The notes beneath the pieces are model-generated. The model made no database searches. It was not told the origin of the DNA and saw only the letters and a list, made by a program, of their open reading frames with translations. From positions 1 to 46,128 of the IMG/VR virus record IMGVR_UViG_3300030110_003801: a stretch of DNA of 46,128 nt. One strand, 5' to 3'. This document shows positions 36,280-42,246 of the stretch, one piece after another (the stretch's first letter is position 1; every line of letters begins with the position of its first letter). Source of the DNA: a virus. A program made the position numbers and the translations under genes.

Positions 36280-36408
36280 ATGAAAAAAATAATCGCTTTT
36301 ATACTATCGGACTTTTTCGCGGAAACATTATTCGCAATACTAATGCTAGGAATGTTAGCTGTAGCAATTTATATCGGAATTATTGACACCATTATAAAAA
36401 ACATTTAA
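36280..36408 (+). CDS. Small membrane protein, 42 aa
   Basis: This short frame starts ATG at 36280 after an AT-rich leader containing ACTTTAAAACTTTATTAAA, similar to leaders of the following genes. The protein is MKKIIAFILSDFFAETLF followed by a hydrophobic stretch of about 20 residues (AILMLGMLAVAIYIGIID) and a short basic tail. It has one clear membrane segment and two Lys at the N-terminus. It is first in the early operon. Small early membrane proteins in phages often block superinfection or disturb the host envelope; this is inference only. Confidence 0.55.
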   Translation: MKKIIAFILSDFFAETLFAILMLGMLAVAIYIGIIDTIIKNI

Positions 36409-36430
36409 ACAAATCAAATTAATAAACTCT

Positions 36431-36444
36431 AAAATTTATCAATC
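36431..36444 (+). promoter_or_regulatory. Start leader copy 1 (AAAATTTATCAATC-ATG)
   Basis: First of eight 14-nt leaders of the form AAAAYTTWTCAATC that abut the ATG. None resembles a Shine-Dalgarno sequence. Confidence 0.7.
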
Positions 36445-36828
36445 ATGTACACGAAAACGGAAATTATCAACAGATTAAAAAGAGGTGAAACCTTCTACAT
36501 GTTAAACCCGACTAAATCGGAATTCAGACACATTTCAGGCATCAAAATTGAATACGCTAAACATGGCCGAATGGAGGGAGAATTGACAAGTATCTACGCA
36601 ATAAGAAATAGCGAGATACAATACATGTTAGACCTAAGAGGAGACCAGATGAATATTGACAAAATCACCAATAAACAAATGATCTTGTACACGACAAACA
36701 TGTTTGGAGATAGCGAAACAACAAAAATAAACCTGGACAGAATCGTTTTTGTAACGGACGCGGAATACGTTCAAAACAAAATAGACGAGGAAAAAAGACA
36801 ATTTGATGAACTATTAAAAACTATTTAA
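36445..36828 (+). CDS. Early protein of unknown function, 127 aa
   Basis: I do not recognise the family. The protein is soluble and charged: an N-terminal helical start (TEIINRLKRGETFYMLNP), a mixed middle with GRMEGELTSIYAIRNS, and an acidic/basic helical C-terminus (NKIDEEKRQFDELLKTI). A pattern of alternating strands in 45-100 would fit a small alpha/beta domain. It is preceded by the conserved start leader and followed by a GGGCCC stem-loop, which places it in the early operon. Confidence 0.65.
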   Translation: MYTKTEIINRLKRGETFYMLNPTKSEFRHISGIKIEYAKHGRMEGELTSIYAIRNSEIQYMLDLRGDQMNIDKITNKQMILYTTNMFGDSETTKINLDRIVFVTDAEYVQNKIDEEKRQFDELLKTI

Positions 36829-36837
36829 CACTAAACA

Positions 36838-36873
36838 CCAGGGCCCGGCCATTGCATACCATCTGCTGGGCCC
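36838..36873 (+). repeat. Intercistronic GGGCCC stem-loop 1
   Basis: GGGCCC arms at 36841-36846 and 36868-36873 flank a 21-nt centre. The whole element (36837-36883) is 45 of 47 bases identical to 39221-39267. Its right arm is 40 nt before the next ATG, further than in the other copies. Confidence 0.75.
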
Positions 36874-36899
36874 CTTTAAAACTCAATTAATTAAACTCT

Positions 36900-36913
36900 A
36901 AAATTTATCAATC
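36900..36913 (+). promoter_or_regulatory. Start leader copy 2
   Basis: Identical to copy 1 and preceded by the same ATTAATTAAACTCT-type sequence, so the match extends upstream beyond the core. Confidence 0.7.
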
Positions 36914-37303
36914 ATGGCAAAGAAACAAATCACACAGGAATTAATCACAGCGGAATCAATCAACTACAAAGATGTTTTGCTGGTAAAGCGTAGATTAAAC
37001 GCAGGGACAGACACGGAAATTTTAAACGAGCAAATTTATATCGATTTAATCGATGGGGACGACGGAATCAAATACCTTAGAAACCTGCACAAATCACCCA
37101 CGGGGAAAATAAGAAAGAATAACCCGTTTGGAAACCGTGAAACCGAAATACTAGAAAATTTCACACATTTCGCCCTTGTGGGATTTATGAACCAGGGAAA
37201 CAGATACCACGACTATTATACGCCAATTTGGGCCGTGAATTCTGCAGATGGGGACACGTTCGAATACATACAGGAAGCAGGAACAATAAAAATAATTTCA
37301 TAA
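36914..37303 (+). CDS. Early protein of unknown function, 129 aa
   Basis: The protein begins MAKKQITQELITAESINYKD and has a likely beta-rich body (KYLRNLHKSPTGKIRKNNPF, NFTHFALVGFMNQGNRYHD) ending in DGDTFEYIQEAGTIKIIS. No catalytic or metal motif is obvious. Aromatic residues around 105-120 (YHDYYTPIWAVNSADG) may form a binding surface. A stem-loop lies directly before and after it. Unknown function in the early operon. Confidence 0.65.
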   Translation: MAKKQITQELITAESINYKDVLLVKRRLNAGTDTEILNEQIYIDLIDGDDGIKYLRNLHKSPTGKIRKNNPFGNRETEILENFTHFALVGFMNQGNRYHDYYTPIWAVNSADGDTFEYIQEAGTIKIIS

Positions 37304-37307
37304 ACCA

Positions 37308-37324
37308 GGGCCCAAACTGGGCCC
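37308..37324 (+). repeat. Intercistronic GGGCCC stem-loop 2
   Basis: A 6-bp GGGCCC stem with loop AAACT, starting 4 nt after the upstream stop and ending 17 nt before the ATG at 37342. It is followed by CTTTAAAAC. Confidence 0.8.
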
Positions 37325-37341
37325 CTTTAAAACTCTTTAAA

Positions 37342-37452
37342 ATGAATAAAGTAAAAAAAATATTTGAAAATAACGACGGGCAAATAAATTACGAATTTTT
37401 AATATGCATAGCTTCTGCCCTGGTTACATGGATACTAATTTTAAACCGTTAA
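37342..37452 (+). CDS. Small membrane protein, 36 aa
   Basis: The frame begins MNKVKKIFENNDGQINYEFL and ends in a hydrophobic helix ICIASALVTWILILNR with one flanking Arg, so a single membrane span near the C-terminus is likely. I chose the ATG at 37342 because it stands 17 nt after stem-loop 2, like the other genes with stem-loops; a longer reading from 37228 would overlap the upstream gene almost entirely. It adds a second short membrane protein to the early operon. Confidence 0.55.
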   Translation: MNKVKKIFENNDGQINYEFLICIASALVTWILILNR

Positions 37453-37464
37453 AACTTTTCAATC
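37451..37464 (+). promoter_or_regulatory. Start leader copy 3
   Basis: AAAACTTTTCAATC directly before the ATG. It overlaps the stop codon of the 36-aa gene by two bases. Confidence 0.7.
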
Positions 37465-37869
37465 ATGAGAACAACAGAACAAAACAAAAAGCTAATTAAG
37501 AGACTTAAAGAGTCACAGCGAATAATTGAAGACGCAGCCCAAACAATTGCGGACTGGTTTGAGGACAAAGAAAGCAGAGGCCAGGTATACCAGGATTTAA
37601 TCGAACAAAAGGAAAAAAACCGAAAACTGCTGCAAAAGATATTCAACAACGACGTTCAATTCTTAAACGATTTGTGTAAAATTATAAAGTACAAAACGGT
37701 TAAAAATATAGACCGGGGCCAGACAATAGAAATAAATAAAGAGTATGAAATTTACAGCTATCTAGAAGGCAAACAAGTGGTTTTAATTGACAGACAGACA
37801 GACACAGAACTATTCACAATATTGCTGGACAAGGCAAACAAAATACTAATATTTGAATCATTAACTTAA
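37465..37869 (+). CDS. Early protein of unknown function, 134 aa
   Basis: The first 65 residues are a long charged helix (LIKRLKESQRIIEDAAQTIA, then DKESRGQVYQDLIEQKEKNR), probably coiled coil. The second half is alternating strand-like segments (GQTIEINKEYEIYSYLEGKQ, VVLIDRQTDTELFTILLDK). This two-part organisation suggests a dimeric DNA- or RNA-associated or inhibitor protein. I cannot assign a family. It lies between two copies of the start leader. Confidence 0.65.
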   Translation: MRTTEQNKKLIKRLKESQRIIEDAAQTIADWFEDKESRGQVYQDLIEQKEKNRKLLQKIFNNDVQFLNDLCKIIKYKTVKNIDRGQTIEINKEYEIYSYLEGKQVVLIDRQTDTELFTILLDKANKILIFESLT

Positions 37870-37881
37870 AACTTATCAATC
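37868..37881 (+). promoter_or_regulatory. Start leader copy 4
   Basis: AAAACTTATCAATC directly before the ATG. It begins inside the stop codon of the 134-aa gene. Confidence 0.7.
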
Positions 37882-38448
37882 ATGGACACAATTTTAGAAA
37901 CAATCGAACACAAAGGATACACAATAAAAATATTTGTAGACCACTACGCAGAAAGCCCCCGCAAATGGGACAACCTGGGCACAATGGTTTGTCAGCATAG
38001 AAGATACCATCTAGGGGACGAAACCGAACACAGGGCCCAAGACTATAGCGGATGGCAAGACCTGAAAAAAACACTACAAAAAAATGCTGCAGTAATTTTG
38101 CCGATTTACATGTACGACCACTCGGGACAGACGGTAAGCACAAGCCCGTTTGCATGCCCTTGGGACAGCGGGCAAATCGGATATATTTACGTCGATAAAC
38201 AAAAAGCCCGAGAAGCTATGCAGGTTAAAAGACTGACAAAGAAAACAATCGAACATGTAAAAAACTTATTGGAATCTGAAGTAAAAACATACGACGTTTG
38301 GATAACTGGGTCTGTTTTAGGGTACGAAATTATTGATAACCAAAACGACGAACAAGTTGACTCATGTTGGGGATACTACAGCAAAGAAAGTTTAATTGAA
38401 GACTCAAAAAACATAATCAAAAACATACAGCTAAATGAAAAAGTATAA
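37882..38448 (+). CDS. Conserved phage protein with WDNLG and YDHSG motifs, 188 aa
   Basis: The protein contains the linked motifs SPRKWDNLGTMVC, LPIYMYDHSGQTVSTSPF, CPWDSGQIGYIYV and, in the C-terminal half, EVKTYDVWITGSVLGYEI. This arrangement is a widely spread but unnamed phage family; I recall it from phages of several bacterial phyla. Two aspartates and a histidine in conserved places (WD, YDHSG) suggest metal or substrate binding, but no reaction is known to me. A Cys in CPW may matter. Its presence in a set of early genes is usual. The family is recognised; the function is not. Confidence 0.75.
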   Translation: MDTILETIEHKGYTIKIFVDHYAESPRKWDNLGTMVCQHRRYHLGDETEHRAQDYSGWQDLKKTLQKNAAVILPIYMYDHSGQTVSTSPFACPWDSGQIGYIYVDKQKAREAMQVKRLTKKTIEHVKNLLESEVKTYDVWITGSVLGYEIIDNQNDEQVDSCWGYYSKESLIEDSKNIIKNIQLNEKV

Positions 38449-38599
38449 AAAACAAATAGTGAACGTACCCGACGGCAAAACACAGCACCGGGTAGACCTG
38501 GGCCACATGGCCGTAAAACTTAGTACAAATCACATTGCACTAACGAGCGTAAAACAATACATAATAACTGAAAACTTAGGATTCAAATGGAAATTATAA
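38435..38599 (+). CDS. Small overlapping basic protein, 54 aa
   Basis: This frame starts inside the end of the 188-aa gene (14-nt overlap) and ends 13 nt inside the next gene. The product MKKYKKQIVNVPDGKTQHRV then LSTNHIALTSVKQYIITE is basic at the N-terminus. It fills the 138-nt gap exactly with overlaps on both sides, which favours a real gene over chance. It has no leader motif, so translation may be coupled to the upstream gene. No family recognised. Confidence 0.5.
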   Translation: MKKYKKQIVNVPDGKTQHRVDLGHMAVKLSTNHIALTSVKQYIITENLGFKWKL

Positions 38600-38883
38600 T
38601 AAGGATACCAGAAAAACGATATCAGGGCCCAAGCAAATCAGGCAAGTGTCACAACTTTTTAACTTCAGGTTATGGAGGCAAATATTACTCAATACCAGTT
38701 AAAGCCCTAAGCAAGCCAATAAAGCACTACCAAAAACAAATCAACACAGATCATGTAGTGCCATATATCGAAATAACTTTTCAAGACTGGGCCTTCACAC
38801 TGGGAACCCTGGGCGAGTCTCTTAAAGATGCAATAAACGATTTAAAAAAATACAGGACAGAAGCCCAAGTAATTGGAATATAA
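38587..38883 (+). CDS. Early protein of unknown function, 98 aa
   Basis: The protein reads MEIIIRIPEKRYQGPSKSGK, then a Gly/Tyr-rich part (NFLTSGYGGKYYSIPVKAL) and ITFQDWAFTLGTLGESLKDA before a basic C-terminal helix. The strand-helix order and aromatic content suggest a small compact domain. Its ATG overlaps the 54-aa gene. No leader or stem-loop precedes it. I do not recognise it. Confidence 0.6.
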   Translation: MEIIIRIPEKRYQGPSKSGKCHNFLTSGYGGKYYSIPVKALSKPIKHYQKQINTDHVVPYIEITFQDWAFTLGTLGESLKDAINDLKKYRTEAQVIGI

Positions 38884-38894
38884 TATTTACTTTT

Positions 38895-38910
38895 TTAAAC
38901 TTTTATTTGC
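38895..38910 (+). promoter_or_regulatory. Second copy of TTAAACTTTTATTTGC (possible internal promoter)
   Basis: This 16-bp string is identical to 36193-36208, where it forms the -7 part of the early promoter candidate. Here it is in a 78-bp gap before the 83-aa gene. No TTG stands at the matching upstream distance, so either only the -7 part is kept or the match has another role. Confidence 0.4.
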
Positions 38911-38947
38911 ATAAGTAAAACTAAATACATATTTTTATCTAAACTTT

Positions 38948-38961
38948 AAAACTTATCAATC
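38948..38961 (+). promoter_or_regulatory. Start leader copy 5
   Basis: AAAACTTATCAATC directly before the ATG, preceded by AAACTTT, so a second ACTT lies just upstream. Confidence 0.7.
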
Positions 38962-39213
38962 ATGGCAAAGAAAGAAATAAACAGCTACAGAAAATGGAAA
39001 TTAATTATCATTTGCGAAAATGATGTTTACCAGGTAAAAGTAGATTTAGAAAAAATTTACGCCAAAACAGACCAGGAGGATGATTACGAATACATGTACG
39101 CAATACAGGAACAAATCGACAAACTATTAGACATGAAAAAAAACGAAAGGATAGCCTTTGAGTTTAATAGAAATGATAATTCAGAACCAGGATACATAAT
39201 AAGAACTAAATAA
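38962..39213 (+). CDS. Early acidic protein of unknown function, 83 aa
   Basis: The protein MAKKEINSYRKWKLIIICEN has a basic start, then VYQVKVDLEKIYAKT and an acidic stretch (DQEDDYEYMYAIQEQIDKLL). A strand-strand-helix order is likely. No signal peptide or Cys pair that would suggest metal binding. It has its own possible internal promoter and is followed by stem-loop 3. Unknown. Confidence 0.6.
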   Translation: MAKKEINSYRKWKLIIICENDVYQVKVDLEKIYAKTDQEDDYEYMYAIQEQIDKLLDMKKNERIAFEFNRNDNSEPGYIIRTK

Positions 39214-39221
39214 TAAACTAA

Positions 39222-39257
39222 CCAGGGCCCGGCCATTGCATACCATTTGCTGGGCCC
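39222..39257 (+). repeat. Intercistronic GGGCCC stem-loop 3
   Basis: Near copy of stem-loop 1 (two differences in 47). Arms at 39225-39230 and 39252-39257; the right arm ends 18 nt before the ATG at 39276 and is directly followed by start leader copy 6. Confidence 0.8.
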
Positions 39258-39261
39258 CTCT

Positions 39262-39275
39262 AAAACTTTTCAATC
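39262..39275 (+). promoter_or_regulatory. Start leader copy 6
   Basis: AAAACTTTTCAATC directly before the ATG and only 4 nt after stem-loop 3, the one place where the two elements are joined tightly. Confidence 0.7.
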
Positions 39276-39785
39276 ATGAAAAACTTAATCAACAAACTAA
39301 AACAATTTAACGGGGTGCAATTTGTAGCAATTAACAACTACACAAACAAACAAGGTGAAATAAGCAAAGTTTTGTTAAATGTTGGGGCCAGCATCCAGAA
39401 CGCAAAACAAAAGGATATAAACACACTAAAAGGGATCAGTTACGACTACGAAACAATTGAAGAGAAAGCCAGAATCGAATTGTTAACGGCCCTTACAAAA
39501 CCAACGAAACAAACCAAAAACCGGAGCCAGGGACAAAAGGACGCTTATGTACAACTTTGCACAGGTATTCGCATGCATATTGAGACTAAAACAATTTACA
39601 TATACGGTCTCCAGGTGCGAAAAAATGTAGTGCAAAAGGGTGAATATAAAACCGTCAATTCTAGGCCCCTGACAATTGCCAAAAACATAATACGCAAAAC
39701 ATTAAAGCATACGAAATTTAGACAATACTCTTTATCTAAAATTGATACACTAACTTTCGACGGTGAAACATTAACAATAAACTAA
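39276..39785 (+). CDS. Conserved phage protein of unknown function, 169 aa
   Basis: The N-terminal half (VQFVAINNYTNKQGEISKVL, LNVGASIQNAKQKD) is followed by a region NRSQGQKDAYVQLCTGIRMH, IYIYGLQVRKNVVQKGEYKT and VNSRPLTIAKNIIRKTLKHT, ending in KFRQYSLSKIDTLTF. I associate the YVYGLxVRK...TVNSRPLTIAK arrangement with an unnamed protein family in phages. The basic C-terminal half suggests nucleic-acid binding. It lies 36 nt before the GP88-like gene with a GGGCCC element between. Function unknown. Confidence 0.65.
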   Translation: MKNLINKLKQFNGVQFVAINNYTNKQGEISKVLLNVGASIQNAKQKDINTLKGISYDYETIEEKARIELLTALTKPTKQTKNRSQGQKDAYVQLCTGIRMHIETKTIYIYGLQVRKNVVQKGEYKTVNSRPLTIAKNIIRKTLKHTKFRQYSLSKIDTLTFDGETLTIN

Positions 39786-39789
39786 CAAC

Positions 39790-39803
39790 GGGCCCCCGGG
39801 CCC
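39790..39803 (+). repeat. Intercistronic GGGCCC stem-loop 4
   Basis: Fully paired GGGCCC arms separated by CC; the structure would settle as GGGCC-CCCG-GGCCC. It begins 5 nt after the stop and ends 17 nt before the next ATG, followed by TTTTAAAAACTT. Confidence 0.8.
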
Positions 39804-39820
39804 TTTTAAAAACTTATAAC

Positions 39821-40621
39821 ATGAATTTTCTTCAGTACAAAAAACAAGTTCAGGATCTTGAATTTACAACAATTGCAGCAGCTAAAAAACAAACGGGGCT
39901 ATCTTATTTGATGGGCCTAAACAGCAGCAGCAAAATAAAAAAGGGTGCCAAACTAAACTACCTTTCTGGTATACTTTATTTGGCCCCACATAAAAGTAGT
40001 GGTTTCAATACCTGTAGCATGGCAAGCAAAGGATGCATTTTAGGATGTTTAAATACTTCAGGACGTGTAAAGATGGACACCAAAAATACAATACTTAATA
40101 GCAGACTCAAAAAAACATGGCTATTCTACGCAAACCGTAAGTTTTTTAATAGTTGGCTACATGCGGAAATAAAAGCAGGACAAAGAAAAGCAGAAGCAAA
40201 AAACATGCATTACAGCGTAAGGTTAAACGGAACCAGCGATTTAGACCTAAGGTTATTTAACGTCCTGGAGACTTTTAAAGACGTTCAATTTTACGACTAC
40301 ACAAAAGTTTTTAACCGCTTAGAGACCTTTAAAAACGTACCTAATTATCATCTTACTTTTAGCTACAGCGAATCAAATTTTGAGCAATGGCAAGAAGCTA
40401 TAAACCTAGGTTTTAATGTAGCAGTACCTTTTATGGGGAAAATTTTGCCAGAAAAATATATGGGCCTTGAAGTTTTCGACGCTGATGTTACAGACCTTAG
40501 ATTTTTGGACGAACCCAAGGCCAGCATCGCGGGCTTAAGAGTAAAAAATATTAAAAGCAAAACAGCACAACAAAAAAGTATCAAATCTGGGTTTATTGTA
40601 GACCCACAAATAAATAAATAA
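39821..40621 (+). CDS. GP88-like (DUF7227-type) Cys-motif protein, 266 aa
   Basis: Residues 47-82 read YLSGILYLAPHKSSGFNTCS then MASKGCILGCLNTSGR, giving C65-x6-C72-x3-C76. This pattern (LAP...G...C..AS.GC...CL..SGR) is that of the phage gene product 88 family. The three Cys look like a metal or iron-sulfur site. The C-terminal 120 residues have repeated phrases (FKDVQFYDYTKVFNRLETFK, NVPNYHLTFSYSES) that suggest a barrel-like alternation, and AVPFMGKILPEKYMG. No reaction is established for the family as far as I know. The gene stands in the early operon between stem-loop 4 and start leader copy 7. Confidence 0.75.
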   Translation: MNFLQYKKQVQDLEFTTIAAAKKQTGLSYLMGLNSSSKIKKGAKLNYLSGILYLAPHKSSGFNTCSMASKGCILGCLNTSGRVKMDTKNTILNSRLKKTWLFYANRKFFNSWLHAEIKAGQRKAEAKNMHYSVRLNGTSDLDLRLFNVLETFKDVQFYDYTKVFNRLETFKNVPNYHLTFSYSESNFEQWQEAINLGFNVAVPFMGKILPEKYMGLEVFDADVTDLRFLDEPKASIAGLRVKNIKSKTAQQKSIKSGFIVDPQINK

Positions 40622-40634
40622 ATAACAAACTTTT

Positions 40635-40648
40635 AAAACTTTTCAATC
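40635..40648 (+). promoter_or_regulatory. Start leader copy 7
   Basis: AAAACTTTTCAATC directly before the ATG, 13 nt after the GP88-like stop codon. Confidence 0.7.
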
Positions 40649-41107
40649 ATGGGAACAAGATCATTAACAACTTTTATACAAACGTATAAATCGGAGAAAA
40701 CAGGACAAAGAAAAACAAACAAAATTGTCGCAATGTACAGGCAGTTCGACGGATACCCGGAAGGCCATGGGCTACAACTTTGTGAATACTTATCGGGAGG
40801 AGACCTAGTGAACGGAATCGGACTAGGAAAAAAGGAACGAATGATATTCAACGGAATGGGATGTTTGGCCGCTTCTGTAGTTAGTCACTTTAAAGACGGG
40901 CCAGGAAATATATACCTAGAAGCCCCCCGCAAAATGGACTGGGAAAATTACGAATACAAAGTAATTGGAGACTTTGATACACACGAGCTGACAGTTCATG
41001 TAGTGACACGGGGATACATGAGCAAAAAAGGTGACTATGTAAACAAAAATAAAACTTTGTTTAAAGGATCACCGCAGCAGGTAATCGAATGGATAAACAA
41101 AAAGTAA
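40649..41107 (+). CDS. Conserved MGTRSLT-type phage protein, 152 aa
   Basis: The N-terminus MGTRSLTTFIQTYKS, then VAMYRQFDGYPEGHGLQL, marks a small family found in phages and plasmids (MGTR..T.....Y.Q.DGYP.GHG). The rest includes SHFKDGPGNIYLEAPRKMDW and YEYKVIGDFDTHELTVHVVT, a likely beta domain. Asp and His in the FDGYPEGHG motif are candidates for metal binding. The function is not known to me. The end of this gene, with its stop and stem-loop 5, is part of an exact 37-nt repeat shared with the end of the next gene. Confidence 0.7.
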   Translation: MGTRSLTTFIQTYKSEKTGQRKTNKIVAMYRQFDGYPEGHGLQLCEYLSGGDLVNGIGLGKKERMIFNGMGCLAASVVSHFKDGPGNIYLEAPRKMDWENYEYKVIGDFDTHELTVHVVTRGYMSKKGDYVNKNKTLFKGSPQQVIEWINKK

Positions 41108-41131
41108 ACTAACCAGGGGCCACCTGGGCCC
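41095..41131 (+). repeat. 37-nt direct repeat spanning gene end and stem-loop 5
   Basis: Identical to 41365-41401. It holds the last codons (NKK), the TAA, the spacer AACTAACC and stem-loop 5 (GGGGCC at 41116-41121 with GGCCCC at 41127-41132). The right arm ends 17 nt before the ATG at 41150. Confidence 0.85.
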
Positions 41132-41149
41132 CTTTAAAAGCAAAACAAA

Positions 41150-41377
41150 ATGAGCAAAGTAAGAAGACACCACGGAGAATATTTAGAAAATATAGCTTTT
41201 AATAAAACTAAATTATACAACGAAAATACAGAAGCTACAAAGCAGCAAGAAGATGTAAACGTATGTAAAGATGTATTAATAGCTTATATGGGCTTAGATG
41301 AGTTTAAAAAGCTATCTAAGGATAATTTAAACATGATAATAGGAGCAATGCAAGAGCATGCACAAAACAAAAAGTAA
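41150..41377 (+). CDS. Early protein of unknown function, 75 aa
   Basis: The protein MSKVRRHHGEYLENIAFNKT is basic at the start, then NTEATKQQEDVNVCKDVLIA and a helical end (EFKKLSKDNLNMIIGAMQEH). It looks like a small helical protein. Its 3' end (QNKK and stop) is shared with that of the upstream gene as an exact nucleotide repeat, although the rest of the two genes is unrelated. Preceded by stem-loop 5. No family recognised. Confidence 0.6.
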   Translation: MSKVRRHHGEYLENIAFNKTKLYNENTEATKQQEDVNVCKDVLIAYMGLDEFKKLSKDNLNMIIGAMQEHAQNKK

Positions 41378-41401
41378 ACTAACCAGGGGCCACCTGGGCC
41401 C
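41365..41401 (+). repeat. 37-nt direct repeat, second copy, with stem-loop 6
   Basis: Same sequence as 41095-41131, with arms GGGCC (41387-41391) and GGCCC (41397-41401). It ends 15 nt before the ATG at 41417; the flanking sequence then differs (ATAAAACTTAAGATC). Confidence 0.85.
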
Positions 41402-41416
41402 ATAAAACTTAAGATC

Positions 41417-41650
41417 ATGGCAAGGACAATGGAATACGCACACAAGGAACTAGGAAACGCAATTTACGACCTATCGGACGTTGAATACGAATACATGTCA
41501 GAAAGGGAAAAAGAATACGCAAGGAAACTATATAACCGTTGCAAGGAATTTCTTCTCAAGATGCAAGACGAAGGAATTGAAGAGATTGAAGAGGAGGTAA
41601 TAATCTCATTAAATAAATTGAATTTAAACAAACCTCATAACCTTACATAA
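41417..41650 (+). CDS. Early acidic helical protein, 77 aa
   Basis: The protein has MEYAHKELGNAIYDLSDVEY, then a charged helix (SEREKEYARKLYNRCKEFLL) and IEEIEEEVIISLNKLNLNKP. It is predicted nearly all helical. The leader ACTTAAGATCATG is a variant of the start leader with the TCA replaced. It could be a small regulator or inhibitor; no family recognised. Confidence 0.6.
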   Translation: MARTMEYAHKELGNAIYDLSDVEYEYMSEREKEYARKLYNRCKEFLLKMQDEGIEEIEEEVIISLNKLNLNKPHNLT

Positions 41651-41661
41651 ACTTTAAAACC

Positions 41662-41925
41662 ATGGATAAAGAACTAATTAAATCGATAAACAGAAACAAA
41701 TACGCTCATTCAATAGAGGATGACTTACAAGAAACCACGGTATATAAAATTGAAGGCAGCAAAAGCTATATACTATTCTGGAATAGCTCAAACGGTGAAG
41801 AGCCAGAATTCAGATACGCATTGCCTGAAATATTTAACCTTATTGTAGACGAAAAATACACAGGTACCGTCAGCGACGGATATAACCAAATAATGTATGT
41901 AACTAAAAAAATTGTACAACCTTAA
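41662..41925 (+). CDS. Early protein of unknown function, 87 aa
   Basis: The sequence MDKELIKSINRNKYAHSIED, ETTVYKIEGSKSYILFWNSS and KYTGTVSDGYNQIMYVTKK suggests a helix followed by strands. It starts 11 nt after the upstream stop, with the leader ACTTTAAAACC, and ends 12 nt before the next ATG. No family recognised. Confidence 0.6.
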   Translation: MDKELIKSINRNKYAHSIEDDLQETTVYKIEGSKSYILFWNSSNGEEPEFRYALPEIFNLIVDEKYTGTVSDGYNQIMYVTKKIVQP

Positions 41926-41937
41926 AACTTATATAAA

Positions 41938-42234
41938 ATGGAAGTAATATTCAGAAACAAACCGCACACGGTAAAAAAAGAAAAGTACGCAGAAACAAAA
42001 AACATTTGTCTGGTACTAACCGAAAAGGACACGAACCAACGGGCAGCTGTTGCCACCATAAACATGGCCGACAGAGTTAACCTGCAGCCTGATGAAGTAA
42101 TTATAAAAGACTATTCAGAAAACCAGGGTATGCTCAAAGCTTTGATCGATGGAAAAATTATAGCAATACCAGATAGACAATTTGTGTTAAACCAATTTGG
42201 TACCTTAGCCTATATCTCAAAATGTTTAATATAA
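41938..42234 (+). CDS. Early protein, possibly DUF4313-like, 98 aa
   Basis: Residues 45-80 read MADRVNLQPDEVIIKDYSEN followed by QGMLKALIDGKII. The phrase IKDYSENxGML resembles a Bacteroidota mobile-element family (DUF4313) in which similar text ends the domain. The N-terminal part (EVIFRNKPHTVKKEKYAETK, VLTEKDTNQRAAVATINM) is strand-rich. The match is by memory of a short phrase, so the assignment is tentative. A role unknown in either case. Confidence 0.6.
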   Translation: MEVIFRNKPHTVKKEKYAETKNICLVLTEKDTNQRAAVATINMADRVNLQPDEVIIKDYSENQGMLKALIDGKIIAIPDRQFVLNQFGTLAYISKCLI

Positions 42235-42246
42235 AAATCGAACCCA

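Noticed and set aside
37228-37341. N-terminal extension of the 36-aa membrane protein frame
   Set aside because: It overlaps the end of the 129-aa gene out of frame and crosses stem-loop 2; the ATG at 37342 has the usual 17-nt spacing to the hairpin.
37880-38155. Minus-strand frames of 91 aa (here) and similar ones at 42658-42933 and 40633-40851
   Set aside because: They lie fully opposite well supported plus-strand genes with leaders and have biased, gene-shadow composition.
36837-41401. CRISPR-like array from the repeated GGGCCC elements
   Set aside because: The repeats are separated by full genes of different length, not by short spacers.
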